From Acidobacteriota bacterium (lineage in GTDB: Bacteria; Acidobacteriota; Vicinamibacteria; Vicinamibacterales; 2-12-FULL-66-21), in contig JABFWM010000138.1 in the NCBI GenBank assembly GCA_013362195.1, positions 1-5,604 of the forward strand: a stretch of DNA of 5,604 bases, read 5' to 3'. The number at the start of each line of letters is the position of its first letter. The stretch's first letter is position 1. Shown piece after piece: positions 3,944 through 5,604 of the stretch. Position numbers and translations under genes: made by a program. Under the pieces are notes generated by a model. That model was not told where the DNA came from and did not search any database. It saw nothing but the letters and a program-made list of their open reading frames with translations.

Positions 3944-5604
3944 GTGAGGAAGAACGTACTGCTGACGGCTGCCGCCGGGCTCGTCGTCACACTGATCGCG
4001 CCGTCCGCGTTCGCGCAGCAGAAAGCGGGCGATGCCGATGCGGCGCACGTCCGTGAACTGGTGCAGCAGGCGCTGCAGCAGGTGCAGCCTGCGCCGACGC
4101 CGGTGAATGGTCAGCGCACGCCGTTCACGACGCCCGGCCCGCGCGTCGACCTCACGATCGCCGACGCGGTGTCGCGCGCGCTCGACAAGAACATCGACAT
4201 CTCGGTCGCGCGGATCACGCCGCGCCTGACCGATTTCAGCATTGCCGCGCTCGACGAGAACTACCGCGTGAACCTGACGTCGGCCTTCAACCAGAACCGG
4301 AACACCCGCTTCCCGACGCAGACCACGCAGGGCATCACGCAGGCGTCGGCCACGACGACCGCGTCGTGGTCCTCCGGCGTGGCGCAGAATCTCTGGTGGG
4401 GCGGCGGCAATTACACGGTGAACTGGACGAACAACCGGATCAACAGCCCCGCCGCCATTCAGCTGCGCAATCCCACCTACAACAGCGGACTCACCGCGAG
4501 CCTGACGCAGCCGCTCATGCGCGGCTTCCGCATCGACTCGACGCGCGCGGCGCTGCAGACCAATCGCATCAGCCAGCAGAACGACGAGATCTCGCTGCAG
4601 GCGACTACCGTCTCCACGCAGGCGAGCGTGCGGAACGCGTACTGGGATCTGGTCTACGCGATTCAGGCGGTCGAGGCGGCGCAGAACTCGGTCGATCTGT
4701 CGTCGCGGCTCGTCCAGGACAACCAGGCGCGCGTGGAAATCGGCACGCTCGCGCCGATCGACATCGTCACCGCGCAGGCCGAGCAGGCCAACCGTCGCCA
4801 GGCGCTGGTGCAGGCGCAGGCGACCGTGCGCACGTCCGAGCTCGCGTTGAAGCGGCTGATCGTCAGCGGCACGGACGATCCGCTGTGGACGTCGTCGATC
4901 AATCCGGTGGACCGCCCGCCGTCCACGCCGGAACCGATTAACCTCGAATCGGCGGTGACGCGGGCGCTGCACGAGCGCACGGACCTGCAGCAGTCGAAGA
5001 ACAACCTGAGGATCAGCGACATCAATCTGCGCGCGCAGGTGGACGCCACGCGCCCGCAGCTGAACCTGACCGCGAATTACGGGCTGGCCGGCATCGGCGG
5101 CAACCAGTTCGCGACGACGCCGATCATCGATCCGATCACGGGGATCCGCTCGACGAGCACGACCCTCGTCGCGCTGTCGGGCTATCTCGATGCGCTCCGC
5201 AACATCGGCGGCTTCGACGCGCCGAACTGGACCGTCGGCGTCAACTTCGCGTATCCACTCGGGCGGAGCGCGCAGGAAGCGAACGTCGCGCGATCGAAGC
5301 TCGCGCTCGATCAATCGCAGGCGAACCTGAAGGCGCTCGAGCTCCAGATCGCGACCGATGTCGCGAGCGCGGCGCTCACCGTCCAGAGCTCGCTCGAGAG
5401 CGTGCAGGCGACGGGCGTGGCGCGCGAACTGGCGCAGCGCCGCCTCGAGGCCGCGCAGAGCAAGTTCGAAGTCGGCATGGGCACCAACTACGAGGTCGTC
5501 CAGGCGCAGCGCGACTTCGCCGACGCGCAGAACAACGAGCTGCGCGCGACGCTCAACTATCGCAAGGCGCTCGTGAATTTCGAGACCGTGCAGACCACCG
5601 GCGT
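3944..5604 (+). CDS. TolC-family outer-membrane efflux protein (3' end outside the window)
   Basis: At least 553 residues, still open at the right edge. TolC-family trimers form the outer-membrane barrel and periplasmic tunnel of tripartite efflux or type I secretion systems. A signal peptide covers residues 1-24, ending A-F-A before Q-Q. A Gln/Ala/Pro-rich linker follows (25-66), then two outer-membrane-efflux repeats at about 69-310 and 331-553. Each begins with a helix (I-A-D-A-V-S-R-A-L at 72-80; L-E-S-A-V-T-R-A-L at 334-342) and carries the conserved turn late in the repeat (G-T-L-A-P-I-D-I-V-T-A-Q at 267-278; G-M-G-T-N-Y-E-V-V-Q-A-Q at 511-522). Polar, aromatic beta-strand segments such as N-L-W-W-G-G-G-N-Y-T (149-158) would form the barrel. 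The end of the second repeat is reached, so only a short C-terminal tail is probably missing. The gene follows the spy-like gene by 57 bp with no clear terminator between them. The partner pump is not in the window. Confidence 0.92.
   Translation, partial: MRKNVLLTAAAGLVVTLIAPSAFAQQKAGDADAAHVRELVQQALQQVQPAPTPVNGQRTPFTTPGPRVDLTIADAVSRALDKNIDISVARITPRLTDFSIAALDENYRVNLTSAFNQNRNTRFPTQTTQGITQASATTTASWSSGVAQNLWWGGGNYTVNWTNNRINSPAAIQLRNPTYNSGLTASLTQPLMRGFRIDSTRAALQTNRISQQNDEISLQATTVSTQASVRNAYWDLVYAIQAVEAAQNSVDLSSRLVQDNQARVEIGTLAPIDIVTAQAEQANRRQALVQAQATVRTSELALKRLIVSGTDDPLWTSSINPVDRPPSTPEPINLESAVTRALHERTDLQQSKNNLRISDINLRAQVDATRPQLNLTANYGLAGIGGNQFATTPIIDPITGIRSTSTTLVALSGYLDALRNIGGFDAPNWTVGVNFAYPLGRSAQEANVARSKLALDQSQANLKALELQIATDVASAALTVQSSLESVQATGVARELAQRRLEAAQSKFEVGMGTNYEVVQAQRDFADAQNNELRATLNYRKALVNFETVQTTG

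Noticed and set aside
4065..4090. Short CAGCAG-rich repeat in the tolC-like gene
   Set aside because: It encodes the Gln/Ala-rich linker after the signal peptide (V-Q-Q-A-L-Q-Q-V-Q); ordinary low-complexity coding sequence.
3584..5314. 576-codon open frame on the minus strand
   Set aside because: It is antisense to the tolC-like and spy-like genes, is dominated by Arg, Asp, Val and Ala as expected of a GC-rich shadow frame, and shows no domain, whereas the plus strand gives recognisable proteins throughout.

Overview
The window is GC-rich, densely coded DNA from a bacterium with an outer membrane: it holds a TolC-type outer-membrane channel and a Spy/CpxP-like periplasmic protein. A DUF4159 protein, an IspH of the roughly 400-residue plant/cyanobacterial form and the W-W-A-D style Spy-like protein together suggest Acidobacteriota, perhaps Vicinamibacteria. 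That placement rests on remembered family resemblance, not on a search.

Layout. Positions 1-226 (minus strand) are the N-terminal part of a DUF4159 protein that runs off the left edge. Next comes a rightward cluster: an ECF sigma factor (313-1005), a membrane-anchored anti-sigma factor with an H-x3-C-x2-C zinc motif (992-1603, overlapping the sigma gene), and ispH (1605-2804, starting one base after the anti-sigma stop). The 103-bp convergent gap after ispH is almost filled by a long nested inverted repeat. A small minus-strand gene of unknown function follows (2908-3186, single N-terminal membrane segment). It is divergent from a rightward pair: a Spy/CpxP-like periplasmic protein (3395-3886) and a TolC-family outer-membrane protein (3944 to the right edge, incomplete).

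How it may work together. Two very similar bipartite sites, GGTAAAC-N16-CGTATT (282-310) and GGTAAAC-N17-CGTATC (3331-3360), lie immediately upstream of the sigma gene and of the spy-like gene. They have the shape of ECF promoters (an AAC-containing -35 and a CGTA -10). The inferred circuit is an envelope-stress module: the anti-sigma factor holds the sigma factor at the membrane, and release of the sigma factor drives its own cluster (including the Fe-S isoprenoid enzyme IspH) and the spy-like/tolC pair. A consensus TATAAT at 252-257 could give basal transcription of the sigma gene. The genes are supported by clear family signatures; the regulatory link is a hypothesis from sequence pattern.

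No rRNA, tRNA, CRISPR array or insertion sequence was seen. All non-coding stretches are shorter than 300 bp and are described below.
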